From NCBI GenBank assembly GCA_964019155.1, contig OZ025243.1, positions 18,752,226 to 18,816,225 on the forward strand: a stretch of DNA of 64,000 nucleotides, written 5' to 3'. This document shows positions 1 to 11,800 of this stretch, in pieces (the stretch's first letter is position 1; each line of letters begins with the position of its first letter). Below the pieces are notes generated by a model. It was not told where the DNA came from, ran no database searches, and saw only the letters and a list, made by a program, of their open reading frames with translations. A program made the position numbers and the translations under genes. The DNA is from Osedax fenrisi. Taxonomy: Eukaryota; Annelida; Polychaeta; Sabellida; Siboglinidae.

Positions 1-165
1 GCATATAAACTAAAGAACCACCTCCTCGCTCACGATATCGTCACGCTCCCCTACACTTTCCGTTTTAGTTATTACTACCTAGTATTGTATTGTATCTATT
101 ATTGTCACACTGTAATAATTGTATATATTAATGAGTGTTTAAATACAATCATCATCATCGTGTAA
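1..165 (+). mobile_element. 3' end of a CR1/L2-like LINE (remnant)
   Basis: The first bases translate as YKLKNHLLAHD, which resembles the common LINE C-terminal pattern FK..LK.HL. A short AT-rich 3' UTR follows and ends in a CAT/ATC simple repeat near 150-160. The rest of the element would lie left of the window. Only about 12 residues support the call, so it is weak; plain intergenic sequence is the alternative. Confidence 0.3.
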
Positions 166-521
166 GATGCGAGCGGAACATTAAAGTAAGCAGATCATAA
201 CGATATAATGGTATACCGGAAGTATATACATGATAAATCGTAATCTATAAACAGCTTTATATGTATCATATGATACTCAATCGAGTTACACTTTAAAGTG
301 TAACGTATTCTTCTCGTTTTCTGGCGTTGATGAATCACCTCGATATAGCGAATAAGACCAGATAAAGAGATACGCCTTTAATTGTTATCCGGTGTTCCCC
401 TTGCACACATATTTGTAATAATACCCCATGGAATTACGTAGGATAACTGCCATCAATAACTCGGATCGTAATGGCTGATCAACATCGATGTGATATACTT
501 CATTGGTGTAAATTATTCTAA

Positions 522-826
522 AGCTAAAACATTGATGTAGTCTCAGTATCGGTTACCTAAAGTAGAAACTAGGCTCGGGCTCGTTTGGTTAGAGTCTCAG
601 CCTAGATCGGGCTCGTTTTTTCTTCTTCGGGAAATGAAATTCTCTGTTCGTCATTAAAAAGCTCGGTATCATTTACATAACCTTTATTTCTGCTCGGTTA
701 TATTTTAAAAGAGTGTTAATTCGGATCGGGCTCGTTTGGATAGAGTCAGGGCTCGGCTCAAGCTATTTTTTTCTTCTAAAATTGAAAGTCTCGGCATTAA
801 AAAGCTCGGTATCATTTACATCACTA
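522..826 (-). mobile_element. Internally deleted non-autonomous hAT copy
   Basis: The segment contains GGCTCGGGCTCGTTTGG-type repeats and ends in ATCATTTACATCACTA. It matches both ends of the larger element at 8968-10154, in the opposite orientation. The 522-560 part (ATGTAGTCTCAGTATCGGTT) corresponds to that element's right end and 716-826 to its left end. The middle is missing, so this is a short deletion derivative. It codes for nothing. Confidence 0.55.
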
Positions 827-1448
827 ATGTATACTCTATAATGTACATTGTGTATACACACAGTATATATATAGTGTACATGATATATAAAATAGTCGAT
901 ATACGTCATTTCCTCACATGTTTCCACCGTTAAAGTAAACTCGAAGATGACAAAAATGGATGTGGTGTTCTTTACATCAAACCTCTGTATACATATATAT
1001 GGTTAATATACATATAATACCATATATGGTTAATGTGTTGATCATACTTTGACTCACTTTCCTACCAATATATTCGACTATATATTAATGGTATATTATA
1101 TTACACTTATTATCGTGTCGTCGTCATCTATAGATATTATATACTTTCGCTAAATTCTTATCTCTCCTAGAATATCATTGAAATACGCAGACTATATTAT
1201 ACCTCCACAGTCCAATATGAAGTTATATTCTGTATTATCTTCTCATTATTGAGGACTTCTTCATGTTGGTTAACTTTTCACCCGATTACCTATATAACTA
1301 ATACTAAAACCCATCCATATTCTCTAAAGCTGCCAATCTTTCTACTGATTCGTACTTTTCTAATTTTTCTATTTTTCAAAAACTTATCATATTATAAATA
1401 AACAACACACTACCATATTAATCTATAAACCACCCTCGCACACACAAT

Positions 1449-1451
<3 letters not shown>

Positions 1452-1513
<62 letters not shown>
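1452..1513. repeat. (TA)n microsatellite
   Basis: An uninterrupted AT/TA dinucleotide run of about 62 bp. It is one of more than twenty such arrays in the window and lies about 30 bp from the palindrome at 1541-1633. Confidence 0.95.
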
Positions 1514-1517
<4 letters not shown>

Positions 1518-1540
1518 ATGAAAGAATGAAAATAGTTTTT

Positions 1541-1633
1541 AGAGTTCAGAAAGTATAATTTATAAAATACAATTTCTGCTCAAAGTATACTTTGAGCAGA
1601 AATTGTATTTTCTAAATTATACTTTCTGCACTC
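1541..1633. repeat. Long near-perfect palindrome
   Basis: The arms AGAAAGTATAATTT...CAATTTCTGCTCAAAGTA and their reverse complement abut with essentially no loop at about 1587-1588. The inner 80 bp have about one mismatch, and the outer part (AGAGTTCAG against CTGCACTCT) has one mismatch and extends it to about 93 bp. As RNA it would form a 45-bp hairpin. No coding potential. Confidence 0.9.
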
Positions 1634-2207
1634 TATAGAGTACCATATATTATCTTAATCTATACTCACAAAGAGGGTAATCTCCAATATTCCTATATCT
1701 CCTATATATATATATATAATATTTACACGACAAACGTGTTTATTACGTATACATACTCCTTCTACGTATTGTATTCTATAACTACCTAGTGGGTATCCCG
1801 TAACCATGGATACACATAATACACCATATTCCTGTAACTACCTCACAATGATAATGCATTCACACGAAGTCAACTATTTTAATCGCTAATCCATCGAAGT
1901 TGTCTATGATTGATAGTCCCGTGATGCTTGTATATATATATAAATATATATATATTTATATTTATATATATTTATATATATATATATATATATATCATTA
2001 TACACACCTTACATAATCTATTGTTTACACGAAGTCGTACACTTTAAACAATAACATCACGTATATCGAGCTATAGACAAATGCAAGCGCTACGAAGATT
2101 CTGCCTATACCTTTGTGTCACTCTGAATAACATCAACTGTGCCCGCGTAAATGTTCATCAATAGTCACTCATTTACTAATATCATTAATTTAACAATACA
2201 AATGCCT

Positions 2208-2265
2208 GCGTGGCTCAGTTGGCTAAGACACACAAACAGTATGATGAGGGTCCAAACAGTATCCG
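2208..2265 (+). repeat. tRNA-derived SINE head (fragment)
   Basis: GCCTGCGTGGCTCAGTTGG contains a good tRNA A-box (TGGCTCAGTTGG) and is followed 35 bp later by GGTCCAAAC, a poor B-box. No cloverleaf can be drawn. The start resembles the minus-strand fragment at 45053-45135, which points to a tRNA-derived SINE family and not to a tRNA gene. Confidence 0.4.
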
Positions 2266-2772
2266 GAACATTACGATATCTATTGAAATATTATTTAGAA
2301 ATTATCATATATAATTGTGTATAAATAAATGATCGGCTCTCGTTAACACCATGAATGCATTAACACGAGAGCTGCTTCGACGGGACATTAGCGCCATATA
2401 AGTGAAAACTGTATCTTTATATACTTATAAATACCTGGAAGGGATGAAAAGACTCCCAAATATAAAATAAAATTACAATAACAATAACAATCAATATCGA
2501 ATGTATCGAATTATACTTAGATATATATTTTAAACTTCGATAATTTATCGAGAAATGTGTATTTAGTGAATACATATTTATGATGGTTTATTACCGTATG
2601 CATAATATGTATCGTAATATAGCATTATAGTAATAGTAATAGTTTACTATAACTAGTGACCACTGGTCATACTTTGTTGATAGTATTTATAGTATTTTAC
2701 TATAATTTAATGGATGTTTCTAGAATTACTAATATGTGAATGTATATATTATATTATATTATATTATCTTAT

Positions 2773-2818
<46 letters not shown>

Positions 2819-3297
2819 ACGCAGGGCACACGTCAGTTGTATAGCTATACTAAATAACACGTGACATGGTGTCACTGACACCACCTGACACTACCTTGTG
2901 ACACTTTACACTCACAATGTATTTGCTATAACCTATTCCGAAACCCATAGCCATATATGGTGTATACACAAATATTATAACCCATATATAACTATAGTTA
3001 TATATATATAATTATAGAAACCCTGACTGGTTTTTAAGATATCGAGAAGTAAGTGGGTTAAACCAATGTGTTAAAAGTAGTGATCTACATTTTCTAATAT
3101 TTCAACTCGAGTTGATACGGGTCGGTTCGAGTCTAGGATATTTTATTTTATTTCGAGTAAAATCATAATTTTGACATTTCGATAAAGCTTCAGTTACATT
3201 GAATATTAAAAATTAAATTATTGAATAAGGGTTATTGATTAGGTATATTACTAATTAATTATAAGGGTTATTACATTTTAAATTTGAAAATCATATA

Positions 3298-4247
3298 GGG
3301 TAAATTCTCCGATTACCGACCCCTAAATGATTATTTGTAATAACTTATTCAATATTAAATATATTTATTTGAAATTTTGTAATTAGGGTAATATTATGGC
3401 AATGAATAATGTGGCTATTTTATATTTTTGATATAATTATATTTACAAGAATAAACAGGGGTTCGGTAATCGGATACATGTACCTAATACCGACCCTCTT
3501 CTCCTATTACCGACCTACTAAAATAATCGTGATATAACTAATTGTAGTATTATAATATCCAATAAAAATAGTAGATATACATAAATATAATTAATTATAA
3601 CATTCACTCAATTTATTTTGTATTGAATTTATGTTTAAATAGTAATATTAAATTTTAATTTAAACTTGATAGTAATTATATTAAAATAGTGTATATTATT
3701 ATTTAATATTTATTTATTAATCAGTATGTATACATTATATATATATAATCAACTGGAATCATGAATCCTAAATATGTATCAATGATACACAAACAACTTA
3801 CGACATATTTTAAAGTAAAATACGGATCTATTTTGATTGGATATTATAAATCACATAGGGTCGGTATTAGGATAATTTAGTGGGTCGGTAATAGGAAAAT
3901 AACATGGGTTGCTATAATGAAGATATATTGGTTAATAGTAATTCAAATAAATTATTTTTATAATAGTTATAAACATTGATCTACAATATTATGCGCAGTA
4001 TTAAGTTTTCTTTTAAATAATAAAGTATTTACAATGATTTAAAAAAAGTTATTATTCAAATATTTAAAAAGTAAAAACAGAATATTACATTTTATCAAAT
4101 AACAATTTTAGGATTACATATTTTTTAAAACAAAATACGTATTCATATTTATCATTAAATTACTAACAGTTCGTGTATATATTATTTTTTGATATCTCTT
4201 ATAGTTACTGAGTTATGAGAGGGGGTCGGTAATCGGGGACTTTCCCC
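3298..4247 (+). mobile_element. MITE family A, copy 1 (TA target)
   Basis: A 950-bp non-coding element flanked by TA on both sides (3296-3297 and 4248-4249). Its terminal inverted repeats are GGGTAAATTCTCCGATTACC and, at the right end, the complement of GGGGAAAGTCCCCGATTACC. The element matches 7793-8745 along its whole length. The TA duplication suggests mobilisation by a Tc1/mariner-like or similar TA-specific transposase. The core motif GGGTCGGTAATCGG recurs at the ends, near 3456-3517 and near 3858-3897. Confidence 0.85.
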
Positions 4248-4591
4248 TACACAATATTGGGTCATATTAGATGTCTATTTGGAAAATATGCTCCTATCAG
4301 TATCAGTATTCGATATTTATTAAATTAATAAATATCATCCTTTGTAATATTACGTTATTTTAAATACATCTTTTTAAATTATTAATGTTTAAACCTATTT
4401 ACATTTTGTTCTTAGAAGACTTGGAAATATTTGTAATTGTGAGATAATGAATATATAAATATTAACATTTTATAAATTACCGTATGATAAATTTGTAGTT
4501 ATATATAACTTATAAGTTTTATAATGAAATATTAAGTAAGGGCTCAGTCGTTGACTACATACTTAAAAAACTAAACACGTGACCTATTATA

Positions 4592-4636
<45 letters not shown>

Positions 4637-4944
4637 TATAAGTATACCTATAAGTGTAAGTATAAATAAAAAATATATACATATATATATATCGTAATAT
4701 ATCGTAATATATGATTATATTTATACAATACACATATATGTCAGATATATTTATAATATTCAGATATATCTATGTATATATATATATATATATATATACT
4801 ACATGTCTATATCAGTAGTGAATTAGTGACAATTGAAGTGTTTACCTTTAGGTATAGGTTTTTACATGTGATATTATATTATATCTACATATAGTGATTA
4901 TACTATAATACAATAATATAATATGATATAATATAAAATACACA

Positions 4945-5002
<58 letters not shown>

Positions 5003-5259
5003 AATTATTATTATTATTATATTTATTGTATTTTTGTTATTATTATTATTTAGATCATTTATCATAAATGTATGTTGACCTATAGGTCTATATAAGATTA
5101 TATATAATAAATTAAAGTTAAACCTATCCATTACATATTATTATTAGCACAAATTTATATATATATATATAATTATGAGTAAAACAGTGGCCCTTAGGCC
5201 TACCGTAAAGGTGTAACGCAATGATGATACATTTATTATACGCGCGAATATATGTTATA

Positions 5260-5295
<36 letters not shown>

Positions 5296-5437
5296 ACTAA
5301 ATATATATGTTATATTACTGGAATATACGGATGTCATCATATGTATTACGTGATATATACGCAATCTTATTATTTCGTATTATATATATAATATATATAA
5401 GTTATATAATGTATATACAAATGATTATATACAAAAG

Positions 5438-5481
<44 letters not shown>

Positions 5482-5500
5482 TATAAGTATATGTATATCG
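4248..5500. other. AT-rich intergenic DNA
   Basis: No gene is visible. The stretch is mostly (TA)n arrays (about 4593-4634, 4780-4798, 4945-4999, 5265-5290 and 5441-5475) separated by AT-rich sequence, with a short (ATT)n run near 5008-5050. Confidence 0.7.
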
Positions 5501-5539
5501 GTACCTACGTATATACGTGTGGATGTGGTAGGAGATAGT

Positions 5540-6310
5540 ACCTGCAGGCAAACGACCGAATATAGAATGATGCAGAAGGGTGCACCCGGAGCGTGCCCAA
5601 ATATGAACCTTTTGGACCCTTGGCACGCGCCTTTCAAGTACCCTACCGTACACGACCGGCGCTCTACCGCACCGGGTCGGGTCGGGAGCTAGCCCGACCC
5701 GACCCGGTGAGCGAGACTATTACGTCATACCTGATGTGTTTCCATAGCCCGTTATTTGTGTGCGTGCGTACCTAGAGCTCCGCGGAAAGAGGGTCGGTTA
5801 GACGAGTCAGATTCCAGACGGGGGTGTGTATGTAGATACGGAAAGGGATGCGAACGGGTAGAGCCGGTGGTCAGACGGGTTAAGGTAGACAGGATGCGTT
5901 GTTACCTCCCCTAATAACTAAGGGTAAGATAGACAACATTTAAGAGGGCTAAACGCAGTTACTAAGTGTGTGCGCGTGTGTGCGCGGAGCGCGCACCGAT
6001 CGTATCGCATTTCACTCCGCGTTCCGAGCCCCCTCCGGTTAGTATCGGGTTACGACCCGACGCTAGCCGGTTACCGCGGTGGCGCGTGCTAACCAGTGCG
6101 GTAACGGTGCCGACTAACGCGGTGGAAGTTGGCGACCCGGGCCGTCGCGTCGGGTCGCCAGTAAGTCACCGTACACGCTAATAAAGCGGGGCGTGTTATC
6201 CGATCCCTATTCTACGGATGGGTTTATCCGCGCGCATCGTACCCGTACCGCCCCCTAGTGAGAAGAACTAGGCGCGCATGGCGTGCGTGGCGTGCGTCGC
6301 GTAAACAATT
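5540..6310. promoter_or_regulatory. CpG-rich GC island, promoter candidate
   Basis: About 770 bp is abruptly GC- and CpG-rich (many CG, GGGTCGGG and GCGCGC words) in otherwise AT-rich DNA. It includes TTACGTCAT, a CRE-like site, near 5720, and a 38-bp GC palindrome at 5671-5708. A donor-like CCAGTAAGTC occurs near 6158-6168. Short open frames run through it on both strands but none shows a recognisable domain. It could be the promoter or first exon of a gene not otherwise visible, or the GC-rich 5' part of a mobile element. Confidence 0.35.
5671..5708. repeat. GC-rich perfect palindrome
   Basis: ACCGGGTCGGGTCGGG, a 6-base centre AGCTAG, then the exact complement CCCGACCCGACCCGGT. The arms are 16 bp each and contain two direct GGGTCG units. 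It lies inside the CpG-rich patch and could bind a dimeric protein or form a hairpin. Confidence 0.9.
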
Positions 6311-6564
6311 GTTTTATACGAGGTGTAACCGAGCCACGGCGACAATTTTATTGTCTCTCTCGAGGATAACTTAAACAATGTATACAATAACTGTTTTGTT
6401 TAGATATCGGTCGGGGGGGGGATGTCGTCTTGTAAAGTTTATATTATATCTATAAATACAAATATGTATATATATATCGTTTATTTCACAACGCTTGCTA
6501 ATTACACACTACTTGATAAATAAATGTATTATCTTTTATATATTGACGATGTGTGAATTATTAG

Positions 6565-6726
6565 TGTGTATCGAGGGTATGCGATGTTTATATTGTTTAC
6601 GATGATGATGATGATGCTAAAGATGATGACAATGATGCTGATGATGATGCTGGTGATGAAATAGAAGATGGCGATAGTGCTATTAATATGAATATAACAT
6701 CACTATTAATTGATGAGGGTATTTAA
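6565..6726 (+). other. Asp-rich open frame (possible exon or GAT repeat)
   Basis: From 6565 an open frame reads through a run of GAT codons into DAGDEIEDGDSAINMNITSL and stops at TAA 6724-6726. It gives about 53 residues, very acidic over the first half. There is no in-frame ATG after the preceding stop, so it could only be an internal or terminal exon. An imperfect GAT microsatellite that is open by chance is equally likely. No recognised domain. Confidence 0.2.
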
Positions 6727-6857
6727 CTTATACATACATATATTTGTAAATATTTAAATTATAGTAAGGAATATATAGGCATTGTTGTCAAATGGATATT
6801 TAACTATAGTTGTTATATTGTATACAATGTAAAAGAATATAGGGGAAATTACATGAC

Positions 6858-6914
<57 letters not shown>

Positions 6915-7177
6915 TAGTATATATACTATATACCTATAGGTAAATTAACTCAATTTACTGTTGTCGAGTTAATTAGCGTAATTTACCCCTATAGGGTAAA
7001 TAGTCTTAAACGACTATAGTTTACCGATAAGGGTAAATTAGTTCAATTTACTTATTGTATGGTAGGGGGACATTTCTAACATATATAGTATACTGCACTA
7101 GTAATAATAAAGTACAATAACTAAATACTATTAACTTTTTATTTCTTAGTTGAATATTTCTAATATTTAAAAATATA

Positions 7178-7231
<54 letters not shown>

Positions 7232-7235
7232 GCTT
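6727..7235. other. AT-rich spacer with inverted repeats
   Basis: Contains (TA)n at 6864-6911 and 7184-7224. Between about 6931 and 7050 GGTAAATTA/TAATTTACC words occur several times in both orientations around CCTATAGG, so the segment can fold on itself. No coding potential was seen. Confidence 0.6.
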
Positions 7236-7237
7236 AT

Positions 7238-7480
7238 AGCCCTCCTTACCTCTCTTTAATAAACCCCACCATACATCTATTTAATAAACCCCACCTTACA
7301 TATCTTTAATAACCCCCTCCCACAATACCTATATTTAATAAACCCCACCATACCTATATTTAATAAACCCCCCCTTACCTCTCTTTAATAACCCCCTACC
7401 CCTTACCACTCTTCAATAACCCCACTTTACCAACTATTTAATAACCCCCGTTTAATAACCCCTACCTTACCAACTATCTC
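7238..7480 (+). repeat. Minisatellite, about 24-bp units
   Basis: Imperfect tandem units of the form TTTAATAAACCCCACCTTACC-TAT repeat about ten times. The plus strand is C-rich and the complement is G-run rich. It ends where LINE-like sequence begins near 7490. Confidence 0.85.
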
Positions 7481-7792
7481 ACTTAATGTATTTTCAATCC
7501 CTTCCATATCCGTCATATATACACACCTTAAAGCTACACAAAGTTCATCTCCTCTTAATTATATAGTATACTATAGTCATCTTTCTCTTCTAAACAAACT
7601 CGCTAACTCCCTTATCATCAAATTCAATAATATAATCTACGAATCCCTCGAATCCAGCACTTTTCCAACATCCTACAAACATCTTGAAGACACCAAACAT
7701 TAACCCTCATAATATAAATAATTAACTCCCAATATCAATCCTGTCAATAGTCTCTAAAACCTTGAAACGAATCTTCTCAAAACAACTAACTA

Positions 7793-8745
7793 GGGGAAAG
7801 TCTCCGATTACCGACCCCTACATGATTATTTGTAATAACTTATTCAATAATAAGTATATTTATTTGAAATTTTGTAAATAGGGTAATATTATGGTAATGA
7901 ATAATGTGGATATTTTAAATTTTTGATATAATTATATTTACAAGAATAAACAGGGGGGTCGGTAATCGGATACATGTGCCTAATACCGACCCCCTTCTCC
8001 ATTTACCGACCACCTAAAATACTCGTGGTATAAATAATTGTAGTATTATAATATCCAGTAAAAATAGTAGATATAGATAAATATAATTAATTATAACATG
8101 CAAGCAATGTATTTATTATTGAATTTATGTTTTAATAGTAATATTAAATTTAAATTTAAACTAATAGTAATTATATTAAAATATGTATATTATTATTTAA
8201 TATTTATTTATTAATCAGTATGTATACAACTTGAATCATGAATCCTAAATATATATCAATGATACACAAAGAACTTACGAAATAGTTAAAAATAAAATAC
8301 TGATCTATTTTGATTGGATATTATAAATCACACGGGGTCGGTATTAGTGTAATTAGGGGGTCGGTAATAGGAAAAGCACATGGGTTGCTATAATTAAGAT
8401 ATATTGGTTAATAGTTATTCAAATTAAATTATTTTTATAATTGTTATAAACATTTTATTGATCTACAATATTATGTGCATTATTAAGTTTTCTTTTAATT
8501 AATAAAGTATTTACAATGATTTAAAAAAAGTTATTATTCAAATATTTAAAAAGTAAAAACAGAATATTACATTTTATCAAATAATAATTGTAGGATTGAA
8601 TATTTTTTAAAAGAAAATACTTATTTATATTTATCATTAAATTATTAACAGTTTATATATATATACATTTTTTTATCTCTTTTAGTTACTGAGATACGAG
8701 AGGGGGTCGGTATTAGGAGGGGGTCTGTAATCGGGGACTTTCCCC
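7793..8745 (+). mobile_element. MITE family A, copy 2 (inside a LINE)
   Basis: A 953-bp element with ends GGGGAAAGTCTCCGATTACC and the complement of GGGGAAAGTCCCCGATTACA, flanked by TA at 7791-7792 and 8746-8747. It is nearly collinear with 3298-4247. It interrupts the reverse transcriptase of a decayed LINE. Copies of GGGTCGGTAATCGG lie at both ends, near 7953-8014 and near 8333-8375. There are no open frames of note. Confidence 0.88.
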
Positions 8746-8967
8746 TACCTATTTAATTTCACACAAGATCTATCACATCTTCCAAAGAGCATATCTTCAT
8801 ACAAATTCGATGGAGACTACTCTAGCGATATTACCACAAATATTTATAATATAAAGCACAACCATCGCACTCAAGTATTCTCGACTTCTCCTCCGCGTTA
8901 GATACTATTGACAACATAAGCACCGCCTTACATCTATGTACTCCTATGTAGGCATGTTACTGGTAAT

Positions 8968-9407
8968 TAGTGATGTAAGTGATGCCTAGCTTTTGATGCC
9001 GAGCCGAGACTTTCATTTTCGGTAAAAAAAAATGAGCCCGAGCCGAGACTCTAGCCAAATAAGCCCGAGCAAAGCCGTTACTCTAACCAAACGAGCCCGA
9101 GCCGTGCAGAGACTTTATGCAAATGAGCCCGATCCGAGATGAGAATCTTACAAAACATAATCGAGCCGAAATGATGCTTTTTTGAAGTTAAATTTTAAAC
9201 ATACTTTTTATATATTTATATATATTTTTATTAATGTTTCATATATTATGTAACATATTATTAATTATTTGTATTGATAGATGGCTATTTTGTTTATAAT
9301 ATACTCATCATGTCTCAATCGTATTTTTAAAATATTTTAAAAATTACAAAATATAACCATTTTCTCAATCTATAATCAATATAATATAGTTTTATTTACA
9401 ATGGAAA

Positions 9408-9438
<31 letters not shown>

Positions 9439-10154
9439 TTATTAATTATTAGCCAATGTAGTTGTAGTTGTTGTTGTATCATTTGTTTAATTATACTGAT
9501 AGTATCGAATATTGATCTTGGTGGTAATTTATATAATACGCGCATTGACGATCGAATTATTTTATTTAATAGCATTAACTGATAAGCAGGTAAATTAATT
9601 AAAAGTATGTTACAATAAAATAGAATAGAAGATATAGGAATAGTCCAATATAGGATTTGAATTTGCAATGTACATGTATTAATAATTATTATTTTTCTTA
9701 TAATTCTAATATTATGCAATTGATAGTTGGCTGCTTTAACTTTTGCGTTTATGAACATATTAAGAATGATATCAATTGACACCCCGAGATTGTTTTCCTT
9801 ATCTGATAGTTTGTATTGTGTATTATTTATTGTAATGAAATTATTTTCGTTTTATATACAAAACAATGATTCAGGTAACTGACACTGAAACTATATTGAT
9901 TTTATGAAAACTGAGACTAACACTTAAATGATGCCTTTGATAAGCATGAGTTAATAGAAATGCATTTTTATAGAGTCTGATACTACATTGACGGTTTAGG
10001 TAACCCATTCTGAGACTTAATCGATGATTTAGGTATTGATACTGAGACTGTATCGATGCTTTAGGTAACCGAGACTGAGACTGCATCGATGCTTTGGGTA
10101 ACCGAGACTGAGACTGCATCGATGCTTTAGATTTGAGCATCATTTACATCACTA
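8968..10154 (+). mobile_element. Non-autonomous hAT element with 8-bp TSD
   Basis: The element begins TAGTGATGTAAGTGATGC and ends with the inverted match GCATCATTTACATCACTA. The flanking 8-mers are CTGGTAAT (8960-8967) and CAGGTAAT (10155-10162), 7 of 8 identical, as expected of hAT. The left part has repeated GAGCCCGAGCCGAGACTCT blocks and the right part has GACTGAGACTGCATCGATGC blocks. No transposase is present. A fragment of a minus-strand LINE is embedded near 9430-9782. The hAT itself sits in an older LINE. Confidence 0.82.
9430..9782 (-). pseudogene. LINE reverse transcriptase C-terminal fragment
   Basis: The minus-strand frame reads AANYQLHNIRIIRKI, then a stretch in the place of the usual TSRLDYCNSLL block, then MRVLYKLPPRS and QLQLHWLI. 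This is the order seen in the region after the catalytic domain of CR1/L2-like LINEs (compare RRAVRVLYKLKRR in the LINE at 14-18 kb). It is an isolated piece with no catalytic motifs, carried inside the hAT element. Confidence 0.6.
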
Positions 10155-10690
10155 CAGGTAATACACACAAACATTCTCTTCATATCCTAACTTCTTCAGT
10201 TGTAGTACACTTAAACTGACCCCCCCCCCCAACTTGTAACACACGGTATTCCCCAAGGGTATAACATATATGACCTATAGGTCCTTGGACCAATACTCTT
10301 TAACATCAAACTAAACCCCTCCTTCACTTATTATCTTGAAATCTACACTCGGCTTCCTAGGTATACGGTTAATATTCAACTCTATGTAAAATATACAGAA
10401 AATGACAAATTTGCTGCTGACACACTCTTCTTAGAGAGCTCTACTATACTACCATTCGTAATTGGCACTCATTAAACTCCCTCATCTTCAATCCATATCA
10501 AACTGAGATGTTCTTCTTTCGACTTTCTCTCCAAAGTAAACAATTACTAACACCCCCTCCAATCAATATTACCGACAGATTATCTATCACTCAACCCTCG
10601 TCAAACATATTGGTATTATATTTGACGGAGTCTGCTTTTCCACATCAAAAAGTTACAAACTATCAACTACACTGACTATAGTTTATACAC

Positions 10691-10734
<44 letters not shown>

Positions 10735-10879
10735 GCGTATACGCGTTAACTAATAATCATTTACTAACAATATCCACCGCTACTATTATAGCGTCTGCCA
10801 ATAATTATTTCATAACTTATGTTATCGTTAGCAAATATTTCGACTTTATATTTGCTTAAATAAAATATCAATTAATCAA

Positions 10880-11800
10880 TCAATAATAATAATAATATTT
10901 CTTTTCTCTGTTTATGATTTTATTAATACTCTAGATACTAATTTTAATATCATCTATTTTATTAGATCTTTCTGCAACTTTTAATATAATTGACATACCA
11001 TATTAATTAAACTTTTATAAGATATACGTATAGTATGTATCCTAGTACAGTAGGTATTCTTAATGTTTTAATACATCTTATGTACCTGAAAGAATATTTT
11101 CTATACAAATTAATAACCATTATCCATCTACTTATAAAATGTATAAATAATAGTGAAAAGTAACCTAATACGGACAGTGCCCGAATAGAGACACTCTCGG
11201 TATCTCAGAAACCATAAATATTACACACAAAAATGTAATGTATAAAATATTCATAATTATATAAATAATCTAAATATGTATTTTTTATTTTTTTTATTAT
11301 AAAAAAAATAGTCTGTTATATCCAATAAATTGATTTTTGTGTTACTTTTTTAAATTTATGAAAACAAATTTAAACTTAAACCTTCTAAAGAATATACAAT
11401 TGTAAATATATTTAAATGTATTAATATAAAACATAACAGTATATTATTAAAAACTAAAGCATTCTAAACATTATTTACATCATCAATATTATAACACAGG
11501 GTGTCCGTATTCGGATATGGGTACCGAATACGGACACCCCCGTTATCTATGGAATACAAAGATTAAATAACATTTTAAAATCACAATAATATCTAATATC
11601 ATATAATATTAATATATTGTAATTGTTGAATACAAATAATGAGTCATAAAATGTTAAATCCATTTCTTGTTAAAGTGTCCATATTAGGTTACTTTCCCAT
11701 ACCTAAAACTCCTGTATTAAGTCCAATTCTATTGTCCGACGGACAATGTCCGTGTATATCCTTCTACTTACAAATATTATCTCTAATTTTTCTTCTGTTA
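10880..11800 (+). mobile_element. Second decayed LINE RT fragment, split by MITE B
   Basis: Near 10945-11000 LLDLSATFNIID matches RT motif A, and near 11085-11150 PERIFSIQINNHYPSTYK matches the segment just before the GVPQGS motif. The next recognisable piece, PVLSPILL (the VLGPILF motif), appears near 11710, directly after the MITE at 11153-11699. It is strongly decayed and non-functional. It may be a separate copy from the LINE at 7490-10690, because motif A occurs in both. Confidence 0.55.
11153..11699 (+). mobile_element. MITE family B, copy 1 (TA target)
   Basis: Non-coding, 547 bp. The ends are GTGAAAAGTAACCTAATACG and the complement of TGGGAAAGTAACCTAATATG, flanked by TA (11151-11152 and 11700-11701). 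A central hairpin at about 11500-11543 repeats the terminal core as GTGTCCGTATTCGG ... CCGAATACGGACAC. It matches 50174-50679 throughout and, inverted, 30097-30782. It interrupts LINE reverse transcriptase sequence. Confidence 0.8.

Larger units (their letters stand above)
827..3295. other. AT-rich intergenic DNA with TA arrays
   Basis: No gene was found on either strand. The stretch holds a (TA)n array at 1452-1513, shorter ones near 1930-1995 and 2777-2810, a long palindrome (listed separately) and one tRNA-derived fragment (listed separately). Open frames here are short and consist mostly of YIYI-type translations of TA repeats. Confidence 0.7.
7490..10690 (+). mobile_element. Decayed CR1/L2-like LINE, split by two insertions
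   Basis: Reverse transcriptase pieces appear in order in drifting frames: ESLESSTFPTSYKH near 7650, then a diverged NYRPIS.LS.VSKTLER block near 7715-7790. After the MITE at 7793-8745 comes DFSSALDTID (motif A, near 8890-8920). After the hAT at 8968-10154 comes a VLGPILF-like block near 10280-10300, a diverged YADD region, and SLIFNPYQTEMFFF near 10480. Many frameshifts and stops are present, so no protein can be made. The two interrupting elements sit between consecutive RT motifs, which shows they are later insertions. Confidence 0.7.

Noticed and set aside
4898..5653. Open frames rich in YIYIYI
   Set aside because: They are direct translations of (TA)n arrays.
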